64,000 nucleotides of DNA from Callorhinus ursinus (taxonomy: Eukaryota > Chordata > Mammalia > Carnivora > Otariidae), in the NCBI RefSeq assembly GCF_003265705.1, contig NW_020312903.1, positions 25,024,434-25,088,433 of the forward strand, given 5' to 3'. The position numbers and the translations under genes are program-made. This document shows positions 1 through 12,706 of this stretch, piece by piece. The first letter of the stretch is position 1. Each line of letters opens with the position of its first letter. Below the pieces are notes generated by a model. The model searched no databases. It was not told the DNA's origin and saw only the letters and a list, made by a program, of their open reading frames with translations.

Positions 1-535
1 TTCCTAGACATCCGTGAGTTCTAGGAACTGTTTATCATATGGCTTCTGGGGCTTCTTTCCTTGGCCTTTGCTTGTTTCCTCTCCGACATGTACAATTATA
101 TCCTCTGTGAAACACTGAGGGAAACATCTCTCTAAGTTTTCAGTGTCCAGTCTCATTCTCTCATTCTTTCTCTCTCTCATTCATTTTCTTTCTCTCTCTC
201 TATACAGGTTTTCTTTTCTAGTACACTGTCTGAAAAATTTTAGATCTCTAGACTATCCTGAACTTTGATTTCGGTCTCCATAACTCAGCACGACTCCTAG
301 ATTCTAAGTTTTCCATCTCTACTCTGTGATCTGGAGACTATCTCCAGAAATTCAGCTGACACAATAATAGAATTCTCCTTTTATTATCCTTCTCTCAGGG
401 ATCATATCCTGGGCTACCTTTTGCCCAATGGCTGAATAATATTGTTTTATACACTTTTGTCCAGATTCTAGTTGTTTAAGGTATGAGAATATACCAGATC
501 CCTCTTAGTCTACAAGGGCTAGAAGCATAAGTAAA
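1..535 (-). mobile_element. Probable old L1 (L1M-type) 5' region, minus strand
   Basis: Read on the minus strand from about 535 downward, the sequence resembles the 5' leader of old mammalian L1 elements, notably the stretch near 490-430 with CCTTAAACAACTAGAA followed by a GGACAAAA...TATAAAACAA motif and a CATTGG block. The match is from memory of L1M 5' consensus and is clearly diverged. No ORF1 or ORF2 remnant is adjacent, so this is a fragment cut by the window edge. A CT-rich stretch lies at about 160-205. The alternative is unrelated unique sequence. Confidence 0.4.
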
Positions 536-3500
536 GAGTTATATTCTTAATTCTTTTTTTTCTCCAATCCATCCTGAAAACACGTTGGGTGATATTAGTT
601 TTTCACATTAGACCTCAAAAACTTCCATTGTTTTTTTTAGTTTCCTTCATCTAGCTAAGAACTGCCATTAAACCTTAGAGAAGAAATATTTTGTACTGAC
701 GGCTTGCAAAATGTTTGACTGACTGAATTAGATTGCCTTCCAAATCTAATGAGGAAATATAAATAAAAAAATAATATAAGATATAGTGAGCATGGAGTTA
801 AAACTGTTCTCCAGACTTGTCTTGAAACACTTAAAACACTGAGGTCTATTTTAGAATATCTCTTGCCAGAATCCCCATTGGCATCATTTTTTTTCAGGGA
901 TCTGGGAAAAATTTGATACATAGAGAAGTATTAGCCATACAGTATATTAAAGGGGGCAATAAGCCAAGATATGCCTGTATTGTGGTACTGAGCAGGGGAA
1001 AAGAAGATAAACCAGCTGTCTAAAACATAAAGGCAGGTGATGAGTACAAAGCAGCCAATAATAAAACAGTTAACGGACATTTGGAAATGCACATGATGCC
1101 CATTAAAAGGAGGAACAACTCAGGATAGGTGGAAGCTGGTTATATCTGCTCTATGGCATACATTTGCCATCTTACAGGCTTCCTTACAATATGCTACTGA
1201 TATAGTTAATTGAGCAAATAAAATTCATCAAATTCAGAAGGCTGCTTAACCATGAAGTATAATGAAAAGCAAATGTAGTGAGCTTCGAAATGGCACTGCA
1301 TGTTATACTCTCCCTTTTAGAATATCATCCCCCAGAATAAAAAATACGTACATCTGGAGAAAGGACAGCTATTTTATTAAAAGAAAATCTCTTCGATAGT
1401 CTTGCCAGATAAATTTCAGTGCTCCAACAAGGCAGTGGACCTTATAAATCTAAAGAAACATTCTAAAAGAATATTGACAACTTTTAAAATAGTTATATTT
1501 GAAAGAACTATTCTTCTTGGCATGCATTACAAAAATACATTGTATTACAAAGGTAAATAAGGGCACCTTAACCCAACTCATGAGAGTTTGCTCCTGGGAA
1601 GTGCAGCCAAATAATTTTAGGCATAACAGTATATAAAACACTATTTTATAAAAGTATCTTTTTCACTACTGTTCCCTTGCCACTTTTATTACTTTCAGCT
1701 AGTTTTGAATATTATATATAAATAAGACTTGGTTAAAATAAAAAGGAATGACACACCAAAATGTAACTGTTTAAAAGGTAGAAATAAAAATGTTGCTTGC
1801 AAAGGTTGTACATTGTAGTTGTGAAGAATCTGTAGGAACAGCACTTGGAATACTGCATATACTTACATACCAAACACCCTAGGGCATGTAATGTAACCAT
1901 TGCCCCTACTCTTTCAGAGTAAAAATGTTAAATATCTTCTGGTTTATTTCAAAAAACTGAGGGTGCATCAGGTTTCTTTTAGGAACTGAAAAGAAATATT
2001 TTCTAAAGTTCTCTTTTTAAACTATTTATTTTTATGTTTAACACAGGGTAGCAATATAATCACCTGTGACTTCAACTCAAAAACTGAGTTAAATGAATTG
2101 TTGCCTGTGATCAGAAGATAGCTCCCCTAGTTCCAGCAAAGGGAATTTTAGATATGCTAACATTCATATCCAATCTACCAGACCACCCAGAAAACCCACT
2201 CAAATCAACAGCTTCACAAAGGTGGTCTTTATCAAATCATGCAACACTTTACTGTAAACTCTGGGGATATATCAAAATAGCTGTGTGCGTGGGTCTAGAG
2301 GAGTGGGGAAGGAGAAGAATACTGAGAGATTCAGCAAGATCTACTTATTATTCAACCTACCTGAAGACATGGAAAAGAGAATGGGGGATTAGGAAGTGTG
2401 AAAGGAAAGCAAGGGGTCTACTGATTAGCCTCCTACTATTCTGAGTATTTTATTCAGCTGCTTGGTCAGCAACACAAAATTCCATATGTATTATAAGCAT
2501 CTGTTTAATCTACTGAGCAAAATTAGTGGTCCTGGACCACCACTTGAGGTTGTAGTGCCTTTTACATTTAGAGTGGTGCAGGGCACAGTGTTCTCAGCTG
2601 TGTACAATGGCCCTATTTTCAATTACCCAGAAACAAAATGAAACCAATAACTGAGAACCATGTTTCTCTGTGAGGAACACCTCATCCATTAGATTCAGAA
2701 ATATACAGAAAATAGACCGTAACGAGATGCAACCTTCAAATATACCCCTAAAAGAAAAAAATCTGAATGAATGAATGAATTCAAAGTTTTCCTCTTTCCT
2801 ATCTGTCTTCACCAGAATAGTTTTCTTTACATATTTTCTTTTACTGACATTGTTTTCATCCTGACCTCGCCATTTGTTTTCTTTGCCAATCAGTTTTCTC
2901 AATAAAATGTTGATGTCCAGATCTACATTCCCTTCACTTCCGTATTAGCTGAGTCTCAAGAGTTCCTTTTCTTGAAATTTCATGATGAAAGGACTATTTC
3001 TGATAGCAATAGAGACTGTTGTCTAATTCTTTCTTACATATTCTTTGGTTATTGGTTTTATGAACAACACATATGTTAACCTAAAATATCTTCCTCTTTC
3101 CTGTTTTAAAAGCTTAAACAGTGAAAATGACTGAATAGAAAAGCATATGTTGAAAAAGTAAGATAGATTTGTGTAAAGATGACTTTTAATTCAAGAAATT
3201 TTTTATCATTATTGAGATAAGATATGTAAAATGAGCTCCTGATTTTTAACGAAGTTGAAATTTTAGACTAAGACTATGATTTCTGTTTGTTTTGTTATCT
3301 CAATCTTTTACCCTGCACTCATACATGCTTGCTAAACATTTTTACAACATTATGTTTCTTATTCCCCTAAAATGCTTCCACAAAATATTTACAAGCTTTA
3401 AAGGGTGGGCAAGGATGAAGACAGAAGAAAGAAAGGAATAACTAAGCTTGATATCCAAAACTCTCGTCTATTTTTCTTATTCAATAGCTATATTTTTTTT

Positions 3501-6500
3501 AACGAATTAGAGAGAGTCTACAAAACTTAAAAGAAATGAGAATGAAGAAATTTTTGCTGATAATCTGCTATTAAGTAGCTGGTGAGAAACAAGATTTTTA
3601 TCTAATAGAAGAGGAAGTTCAACTTTTAGTAACCTCAGCTTAAAGTTCTCATTATTAGTCAACTCTTGTACATTCAGGATGAGTAGCATATGTATACCAT
3701 AGTTATGTTAGTATTCAGTTCAGGCATAAAGGCAAAAGGGAGTGAGGTGAAGGGGAACCACTAAAAATATTTAGAAGATTCCCACTGGTCTCATAAAAAG
3801 TTCCCAGATACATCTATTGCTGCCATGAGTCTTCTCTTTGCCAAGTTCTATAATAGCAACAAGAAGCTTTTGAAATCAATCAATTCCACTATCACTGACA
3901 GATACCGCCTTAGTCACTGGAAAGGCCTGCAATGGATTTTAAAAATATGGGGGAAATTTGCACAGCCAAAATAAAATGAAATAAAGTACCATTAGATTTG
4001 CTGAAATCTATCAACAATGGGTACATATTACATGTGAGCTTGGAATACAGAATTAGGAAAATAAGCAATTTGCTAACTTTTAAAATAATCTGACTTTTCA
4101 TTAATTAAATTTGGCTACTAATGGATACATTTATTTTCATATTCTTTATCATAAATAAACTAAAATCCCGCACATATATTTCTGGAATGGATAGAACAAA
4201 AAAGCTGCTTCTCTCAAATGCAGGTAGATAAGAGGCGAAATGTCAAAGATGAAAAATAGTCTATTATTTGTCTCTTCTCCTATAAACACCTGCTGATGGA
4301 CACCATCAGATACTAACCTGGATTCTTGCAAATGTTAATGATTTACTCCTGCCTTTCCTAACAAAAGTGTTAACTTTTACATGAGGCCATTGAAAACAAA
4401 TGGTGTTAGCATTCACATACTCTTATTCCTGGGTACAACACAGCCAACTTTCCACACTTTATGACAAAAAAACAGGCAAACAAAGCAAAACAAAACTCTT
4501 TGAAGAAACATAAATGGAAAGTTTCATAATTCTAATTGGATGGGATAGATTCATCTCCCATAAAGCCAATTTCCCTGTTTCCTATTAAACATTAAAATTG
4601 CTCATTAGAAATATATCATTTTCATAGGACAGTTTTAAAAACCATGCCCGAAAATATGTGCATTCTAGAAGTTTTATTTCTGTAATTCTTTCTGCAATAA
4701 TGGCATATTTGCATTTTCTACTGTACATACCAGATTCTCATGAAACAAGATATTTGGGACTTCTCTGAGAATAACATTAGGAAAAATAAATTCAATTGTA
4801 TGTCTTACTAAGAGTTATTTAAATTATTAAACTCCCATTTTCTTTGAAATTCTCTTTTGTTTATATTCATCAAGAAGGAATCCTTAACTTTCTCCTGCCC
4901 ATTCACTCTCTTTCACGCTCTCTCTCTCTCTCTCACACACACACAAAGCCTAGTTTCTACACACATTTATTTCACCACACCTCAGCTACTAATTCACCTG
5001 CTTAATGCATCTTACTTAAAGAGTACTTTCTGAAGAGCCCAAAGCCATTAAATGATAAAATCAGATGCTATGGATGTAGGCCTCTTCATACTGCTGAGGA
5101 AATACACAAAAATATTGCCTGATCTCTGAAAGATTCTTAGAAACACATTTACCCAGCTGAATTTACCTTTGAGGGTTAAAATAAGATAAATGGGAGGCCA
5201 GTGCTGATTTTTTCCCCACCAGCTTGCATCTCTCAGCTGAGTTTTAAGAGCTATCTTACAGAGCAAGCATGTGGAGACCATAACTGCTCCAGTGTACATA
5301 AACAAGAAAAATAATGAAAATAACACACCATGAAAACTATAATAAAGGTGAAATGACCATTTAATTGCACATCTGGCAATGCTAAGCAGTGAAAAGGAGA
5401 AAATGCTTTGCTGGAGAAACCTCAGGAGAGGTTAACATTTGCCTCTGCAGTAAAAAAGTAGAGTGTGGTCTTGACAGGATCACTAGAACTTTGCAGAGCA
5501 TTTTAATCAACAAGTAATTCTGTCAAGGAAACTTAACAGGAAAAAAAAAAAGAGACTTTTTTATATTAAGTAAATTCAGCAGCTTTTCCTCTTGAGTTTT
5601 TCTCCAGAGGATTTGATTTAAACAAAGCATCTCTGGCAAAGAATAAGGCTTATTATTCCTTCACAGACTATTCCATATAAGTGTGAAATTACCAGTAAAT
5701 CTTAAAGAGGATAGAGCAATTTCAGGCAATGCTAAACAGTGAGCTCCATTTAGATAAGCTTTGAAGTCTGCTTTTCTCTCCCATTTACATTTTACTTGTG
5801 CCATTTCTTCCCATGTGTTTGAGCCCCTCCAAAAATTCTATAAATGTACCACCAAAATGTCTACAGCAAACGAGGGTCAATACAGAGCCAATCAGAAGAT
5901 GCGAAGAGTATTATAACAGATTAGAAAGGAAGTGGGAAAAAATTGAAAATAAAAGGAACAAGCAGAGTCTCATAGCAGGAGGTAAAACACCAGCTCTGCA
6001 GGCATACTTTCACCCAATCCAGCTTGTTAATTAGCAAGAATTCATAGAGTTGAAACACATATTTGGAACTTTACCACTCTCTCTCAACTTTAAGCTTTAA
6101 AAGTTCACTGAAAAACAATAAGCATTCTCTCCAACATTTAGAGACCATAAAGATGTTTAGAATCGAGCGGAAACATAAAGCCCTAAACCTACACCACTTA
6201 TTTCAAATAACTTTTTACATATCTGCCTTTTAAATCTACTTTTTTCTCCAATCCTGGCTTAGGGAAGGAGGTGGAGGGGTGGCAAATAATAAAACAGAGT
6301 AAACATAAAGCAAGGTGGAACAAGATAATGTGCCTGTGAGTGATAGTCAAAGCCTGCCACGTTCAGAGGGGGTGTAGGAAGAAGACAGCTAAGCAAGTGT
6401 GGGGCCCACAGCTGGGGTACAAGGGTGATGCTGATAACCGTGCTTGCTGGAGGCTACCTGGTGGTTTCACCTTCCATTCTTCCGGACATTTGTGCTTGCA

Positions 6501-8910
6501 CTTAATAAAGATGCAGGACTTCTGGAGTGTCCTGAGTGATACACTCATAGGAAAGTAAGCAAAGGGAAATAAACTCCATCCTCAGAGCCTATCTGAAAAT
6601 ACTGACCCAGGACCAACTCTCTTCTGAAAATGAGAACAGTGATTTTCCAGTATATTCACTTTTAGAAAGGCTGACAAAGTCCTTCTCTTTGCAAACATGC
6701 ACCTTCTTCTCTGATGCAGCTAACACATTTATTTACATATTGACCATATTGAAGGGTGGTCAACAAGTCTGAAAATATAGATGAATACATTAGATGACAT
6801 ATTAAAATTACGATACAATACATCCTAAAATAATAGTCTATGCCCCCAGACTTTCTGCTTCTAGTATATTTAACAGCCTTTACTCTTAATCCCTTTCCAA
6901 CAAATGCCACATCCATCTCCCCCAACACATCTTGTAATTATCCACAAATCTCCACCTATCCATTCTTAATTATTCTTCCCTCAAGTTTCTTCCTGCCTTT
7001 GAAATTCTATCTTCTATTTCCTCAATACTCCTGCTTTTATTCCCTGCCCTCTAAAATCACTCAATGTATGAGTCTAGCTCAACACATAATTTAATGCATT
7101 TCAGTTTCTCACCTCCCCTGCTGTACACTTAAATATTAAGAGATTCCCAAATACCATAAATTATCAACAGAAAATTATCCAGTTTTTGTTAGACATCAGA
7201 TTATTGTTTTATTGGAATATCTAGAAGTTGCTAAGTACCACACCCAAGTTCTAGTTTTGATAGATCATACTTGGCAATCTAAAAATTACAGTGTACTGTT
7301 CAGAAAGGATGTGGAGATGAGATGTATGAGAAAAAAGATCTGATGAATTATGACAACTCAGGAAGCCATGACCACACTTTATATTAGAACTAAAATGTTC
7401 TAAAATCAAGTGATAATTATAAGAGACTATGACATAATTTTAAAAGCTGCAACTTAATGGAGATGATACACACGATAATTTCTAAAGCTATTCATCAGGG
7501 CATACATCAGGATTTTTTAATGCATTATATTTAACCTAGCTAATCATAGTAGAGAACATTAGCTTCTCCAAACATTTAAAAGGAAAGGCGAATATATACT
7601 GTATGCTCCTGAAAATACATATGCTGTCATCCTAGCAATGAAAAAACAGGAGCATCATCACATAGCAGCATCTTCCCAGAACAAGATATTCAAGTTTCAC
7701 CACTTGGATTTTTAAAGTAATTGCATCACAGCCCATTCAAGCATCCTCCTGCTCAAGGCAGATCTTCATTGGCTTCTATATAAACAATAGAAGTAACTGT
7801 GATGCCCTAAGTAACAAGACTGCACTGAGCTAAATAGCAAGCTATGACTAAAATTACCGTCTGCAATTTATTTGCTTTTTGCATTATTTATTTATTCAGC
7901 CTAAAATTTTACTTTGAAATAATGAAGAACATCTGACTTGTGGTGAATAGAGCCAGAACTAAAATTGAAGCAACGTGTAATCCTTCCAACAGCAGTGCTC
8001 AGCACCTTGTCTATGACACTGCTCTACTCCGACGTGCCTAACAGCTTCCTTCCCTGACAGCTTTCAAGGACCCTTCCATTAACAGTGCCAGCTTAAATGA
8101 CAGCAAAATCAATACATCTTGCTGTGTGCATCTCCCCTCTTGGGGAAAATAAAAATTTCTCTTCCTCTCCCCAAAGTGGGGATCGCACTCAAGGCGCTCT
8201 TGAAGTTTCCAACCTCACTGATTCACAGAACCAGCAGCAGCATTCCAATCACGAGCCAGCTTAGAGATGGTCTCGGTTTAGACCTTGTACCTCCAGCGTT
8301 TTACTGTTTTGCTCTTGTTGGTTTTTAATCACAGGTGAGTCCCACTAATAGGCAATTCCAGTCTAATTAAGGAGGAAAGGAGGGCTGCGCTAGTGAGGAC
8401 TCACTTTCTCAGTTTACAAACTGCTTCTCCACAGTTTCTTAGTCCATTTCACAGAACCCAGTTTTTTCTCCCTCCTTCTGTAACTGCCTCTGCTTACCAC
8501 ACATCAGTTGTTTTTATTGGCTCTAACTTAGCCCATCCTTTTGAATTCAGCCTCCTCTCCCAGTTGTTGTTTTCTTGGTATAACATTTCAAATAAAGAGC
8601 TCCATTGCTTTGGTGTTGCTTTATTTATTTCTCTTTTAATTTGCATGGTGTAGAGTTTGGTGGAAGTAGAGTTCAATGCCAGACCATGGCAGAGAAAGCA
8701 GAACATCTGACTTGGAGACCACAGCTTCCCAAAGGATTATTGAGAAATCCGTCATAGGAAGGAAATGTAAGAGCTGTTGGGATGTTCTCCCAAAATCAGA
8801 GTTTTCCTTCAACATATGAAAGGCCATGCATCTTCTTGGGCATTGACACATCACCACCTCTGAAAGATCAGACTTGTGACTGTCCATAAACCTCTTGCAT
8901 GACATTAGGT
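536..8910. other. Unassigned non-coding sequence with small simple repeats
   Basis: I recognise no gene, SINE or L1 here. Open frames in this stretch are short (about 100 codons or fewer), start at arbitrary places and show no recognisable domain. Visible small items are an ATGA/TGAA run at about 2765-2780, a CT-then-CA microsatellite at 4914-4945, an 18-mer seen twice at 5375-5392 and 5725-5742 (17/18 identical), and a pyrimidine-rich patch around 6840-7050. Intronic or intergenic status cannot be decided from sequence alone. Confidence 0.5.
4914..4945. repeat. Compound microsatellite (CT)n(CA)n
   Basis: An alternating CT run passes directly into an alternating CA run. The tract is short and uninterrupted at the switch point, which is a typical compound dinucleotide repeat. 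Confidence 0.85.
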
Positions 8911-9064
8911 CAGTGGTTCTTTAATGTTGTCTGGCTTTGGAATCACCTGGAGGGTTTGCTAAAGCACAGGGCCTCTGAAATGGTTGATCTGGGTCCTGAG
9001 GATTTGCTTCTCTAGCAAGTTCCTAAATGCTGCTGATCTCGGGACCTTACCCTGTGAACCACTG
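8911..9064. mobile_element. MER5A-like non-autonomous hAT (Charlie) DNA transposon
   Basis: The element opens with CAGTGGTTCTTTAA and closes with GTGAACCACTG, an inverted pair typical of MER5-type termini. In between are the blocks GGAATCACCTGGAGGGTTTG, GGGTCCTGAGGATTTGCTTC and TAGCAAGTTCC, in the order of the MER5A consensus as I remember it. An 8-base target duplication, expected for hAT elements, is not preserved. It has no coding capacity and is an ancient, immobile copy. Confidence 0.65.
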
Positions 9065-10744
9065 TTTTGTAGTGTGCCATAAGGAGAAGAGCAAGAAGCA
9101 GGATTTACTTCTAAAAATAACTTAGATGTATTTACATTAGATGCCAGAAAAAAAATACTGAAAGATATGAGGACATGGAAGTTTTAAAATTTGCCACTCT
9201 TTACTGAAATATTTTTGATTAGCACCAGACTCTAATCTTTCGAGTACTTGCTATTAGTCATATGAACCAATCTATTATTCGTCATGTGGTTGCAAACCAG
9301 GCATATCCTTATACTTCTTTTTGAACCATCTCTTAAGATACACATCTGTTCAGTCTTCCCTAAGCCCTTTTGTTTAGATGGGTTCTTCTTTCTCCCAGGC
9401 TATTTTCCATGGGATGGCTTTAGAATTAGGGATAGCTCCTTCATGTGTGAATATAACTACTGGAAGGAGGATGCAGAGTTAGCTGCTAACAAAACTGACA
9501 GAAAAGCTAAATCAATCAAGCCTGGTGATATGAGCAGCAGGAACTAATGGGCACTTTCAGTGCCTCCTAAGATCAATTTCAGATTTTTTACTCTGCTTAA
9601 AGATCACGTTCCTGTGAAAAAAATTTGATTCATGAAACTTGGGTCACATTCCTATCCCTCAGCCAGGAAAAGTAGAGTACCTTGATATATCATCCCACCA
9701 AGACAGTATCTAATTGCACTGGCTGGTTTCCAAAAGTAAAATGAGTGTGCTATCAGCAAAACAATTAGCAAATAAATGTTGCGTGGGTGAAAAAAAAAAG
9801 ATGTCCACTGCACACAGATTTCTTGCTTTTATATAAACTGCCTAGGGGCCAATGGTTGAGAGAACCCCATTACGCATAAGAGTTTGGTGACTTTTTATTT
9901 ACAAAGAATGTCTGTATCAATTCTTGAGTTTTACTCAATGATCAAATGTGATTTTTTTATTATATTAAGAAATAAAGTTCCTCAGTACTTTATTGGGACA
10001 AAATCTCTGATCTCTGAAGTGATCATGGAAATCAGGGTAGGAAGAAATAAATCATTTATTAAATAGCATTTCATTATTTAAGTTATTTATCTTCATGTTT
10101 GACTAATTGGTTGGGTTTCCATCAGACTAGGATTTCCAGATATTTCCAGTCCAAGGAGGATATAAAGCAAGTTGAAGGAATAGAACTGGAAGCTGACGTT
10201 TGTTCCAATTAAAGAATTTGAATTGCATGGAGTTTAGCAACAGGATATGGGTTGTTATTTCAGGCTAGGGGCAGTAAAAGAAAACAATGGAAAATACACA
10301 TCTCACGGAATGAAGGAATCCAAGGAGAATGGAAAAATTTTTTTCTATGCTTATGTTTACCAATTTGCTGAATATTATGAAGAAATGTCAAGGTTGAGGG
10401 TAAATAAAAATATGGTGACAATGGAATCAGGACTCATAATTGAATTAATCAGCATCTCCTAAGAATCACCTTAATTGATGACTGATTTGGAGTATTAAGA
10501 AGATAAAAAGGTAAGGGCTCAAACAAAACAAGAAGTAAACTTCTTTTTTAAAACTCATATACAGTAGAAAATAATTATAATGGAATAGGTTTATGAAAGA
10601 AACAATCATAAACTTGAAAAAAGTTTTCCATTAATGCAAAACTTTAAACTGAATACAGTTTTAATATTCACAAAATGATCTTTTCTTAGAATATCAAATA
10701 AATAATAGGTCATAATTTGTCCCAAAATCACTATCATGCCATAA
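9065..10744. other. Unassigned AT-rich non-coding sequence
   Basis: No repeat family or gene was recognised. The longest open frames are under 90 codons and look like chance. The stretch ends where L1 ORF2 C-terminal sequence begins. Confidence 0.5.
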
Positions 10745-11300
10745 AAATATGATCCAGCAATTTCACTCCTGGACATATACCCTAAAGAATTAAAAACAGA
10801 TACTAAAAAATCACATGCACATGCATGTTCATAACAGCACTATTCATAATAGCCAAAAGGTGGAAACAGACCAAAGGTCTATCAATGGATGAATGGAAAA
10901 ACAAATTGTGGTATATACATACAATGAAATATGCAGCCATAAAAAGGAATGAAGCACTGATATATGCTACAATGTGCATGAACCTTGAAAACATTATGGT
11001 GAGTGAAAGAAGCCAGACACAAAGGTTATACAGCATAGGATTCCAACTTCTATGACATATTCAGAATAGGTAAACACAGAGAGACAGAATGCAGACTGGT
11101 GGTTGCCAGGGGCTGGGGAGAAAGAGGAAATGTGGACCAACTGCTTAATGAGTCAGGGTTTCCTTCTGAGGTGATGAAAGTGTTTGAAAACGTTAGACTG
11201 AGTTGGTGGTCACACAACATTGTCAATGTGCTAAATGCCACTGAATTGTTCACTTCAAAATGGTTAACTCTGTGTTATATTTTACACCACCCCACTAAAT
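10745..11300 (+). mobile_element. L1 3' end: ORF2 C-terminus plus 3' UTR
   Basis: This is a 5'-truncated LINE-1. From about 10745 the translation follows the L1 ORF2 C-terminus: YDPAI..LLDIYPKE, then in an open stretch from 10825 MFITALFIIAKRWKQ and WYIHTMKYAAIKRNEA. ORF2 similarity fades by about 11055. The following 3' UTR includes GGTGGTTGCCAGGGGCTGGG and ends with AATGCCACTGAATTG...AAAATGGTTAA near 11270, as in L1M 3' UTRs. No reverse-transcriptase core is present, so it is inactive. The 76-codon open frame here is a remnant, not a gene. Confidence 0.85.
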
Positions 11301-11806
11301 GTGTCTCTTTTTTCCTTCTACTTCTCCATGTCCTTGTCCTCTAGAGCCAATTCAAACGCCATTTACTTATCATGATTTTCCTCGACAATTCCAAACCCGT
11401 TAACCTTCACTTTTCCAAGTGTTTACGTTGCATTTCACATTCAGTCATGCAGTCAGGAGACATTTATTAAGCACCCACTATGTTTTGGGCACTGTAAAGA
11501 CTTTGGTGAACCTGTTCTGACCACTGGAAAGAATTATTTAATCAAACTAAAGAAACCCTAGCATCAAACCAACAAAAGTGCGTTAATAAAAAGAAACATT
11601 CCTAAAGGACATAAAACTAAATACCCTGGCTGAGACTTGGTGGGGGGTGGTGATCAGGAAGACGTGTCTCAACACATTTTACCATATGCTCTCTTAATTA
11701 CTAATAACTATAATTAGTTTTTGCAATTAAATTATAATACCCTAGAGGTCGGGGCTTTTATATAGTAGAAAATGTGGCCAGGAACTATGCAAATTATCCT
11801 GTTCAT
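11301..11806. other. Unassigned sequence with a possible L2/MIR scrap
   Basis: Around 11455-11510 the phrase TTTATTAAGCACCCACTATG followed by GGGCACTGTAAAGAC recalls the end of MIR or L2 elements. The remainder was not recognised. Confidence 0.35.
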
Positions 11807-11816
11807 AAGTGATACT

Positions 11817-11984
11817 GGGGAGCATCTAAGGGGCTCAGTCGGTTAAGAGTCAGCCTTTGGCTCAGGTCATGATCCCAGAATAGGGCTCCCTGCTCAGCGT
11901 GGAGTCTGCTTCTCCCTCTTCCTGTACCCCTCCCTCCTGCTCTTCTCTCTTTCTCAGAGAAACAGACAAAAGCTTTTTCCAAAA
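11817..11984 (+). mobile_element. Can-SINE (SINEC), plus strand
   Basis: A tRNA-derived head (GGGGAGCATCTAAGGGGCTC, then TCGGTTAAGAGTCAGCC and CAGGTCATGATCC) is followed by a CT-rich body. The middle of the head is missing some bases after ATGATCCCAG. It is flanked by a perfect 10-base target duplication AAGTGATACT at 11807-11816 and 11985-11994. The A-rich tail is nearly gone, suggesting an older copy. Confidence 0.93.
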
Positions 11985-12477
11985 AAGTGATACTGAAAAA
12001 AATGGAAGAATGGTAAAGGATGAGTAGACATTCATGGACAATAAAAACAGAGGGTGAAGAACTGTACTTAGGGAAATTTGTGGTAGTACCTAATAGCTAT
12101 AACACTAGTTAACACTTTATTCTTACAGTTTTAAAAACTCATCTACTATGCATGTCTACATGTCATTTTTGAGACAAATCTTCTAAATTGAAAAGGTTAA
12201 ATTTTTCCATTTAAGAACTCTAATTGCTTTGAATATTTACTATCAGTAGTCGTATCAGGGGGATCTGATTATAAAGTTATTTGATTTATTTTTATCATTC
12301 TTTGCATATTTTAGAATGAGCAAATATTTTGAATTAAAATAAGAAAACTTAAGAAAACTGATTTAACATAAAGAAAACTTGTGACAATTAAAAAAACTTA
12401 ATTTGGATATCGGCCTACTTTTATTCATAGTGTCTAGGCAGAAATATTTGTTAAGTAAAAAGAATTAAAACATTTTT

Positions 12478-12689
12478 TAAAAGATTTATTTATTTATTTT
12501 AGAGAGAGAGAGACAGAAAGGATAGCGCAGTGTGGGGGGGGGCACAGGGAGGAGGGGAGAGAGAATCTAGAGCAGACTCCCCAGTAGGCACAAAGCCCAA
12601 TGCAGGGCTCAATCCCACGACCCCGAGAGCAAGACCTGAGCCAAAGTCAATATTCGAACACTCAACCAACTGAGCCACCCAAGTGCCCC
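12478..12689 (-). mobile_element. Can-SINE (SINEC), minus strand
   Basis: On the plus strand it reads tail first (AAAGATTTATTTATTTATTT), then a GA-rich tract, then the inverted head ending GAGCCACCCAAGTGCCCC. Target duplications of 17-18 bases flank it: AAGAATTAAAACATTTTT at 12460-12477 and the same minus one T at 12690-12706. A G-run interrupts the body near 12533. The 72-codon open frame on the minus strand here is SINE sequence. Confidence 0.96.
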
Positions 12690-12706
12690 AAGAATAAAAC
12701 ATTTTT

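Noticed and set aside
420..535. Possible L1 3' UTR (GGCTGAATAATATT-type phrase)
   Set aside because: The surrounding order fits an L1 5' region on the minus strand better; kept as a low-confidence 5' call.
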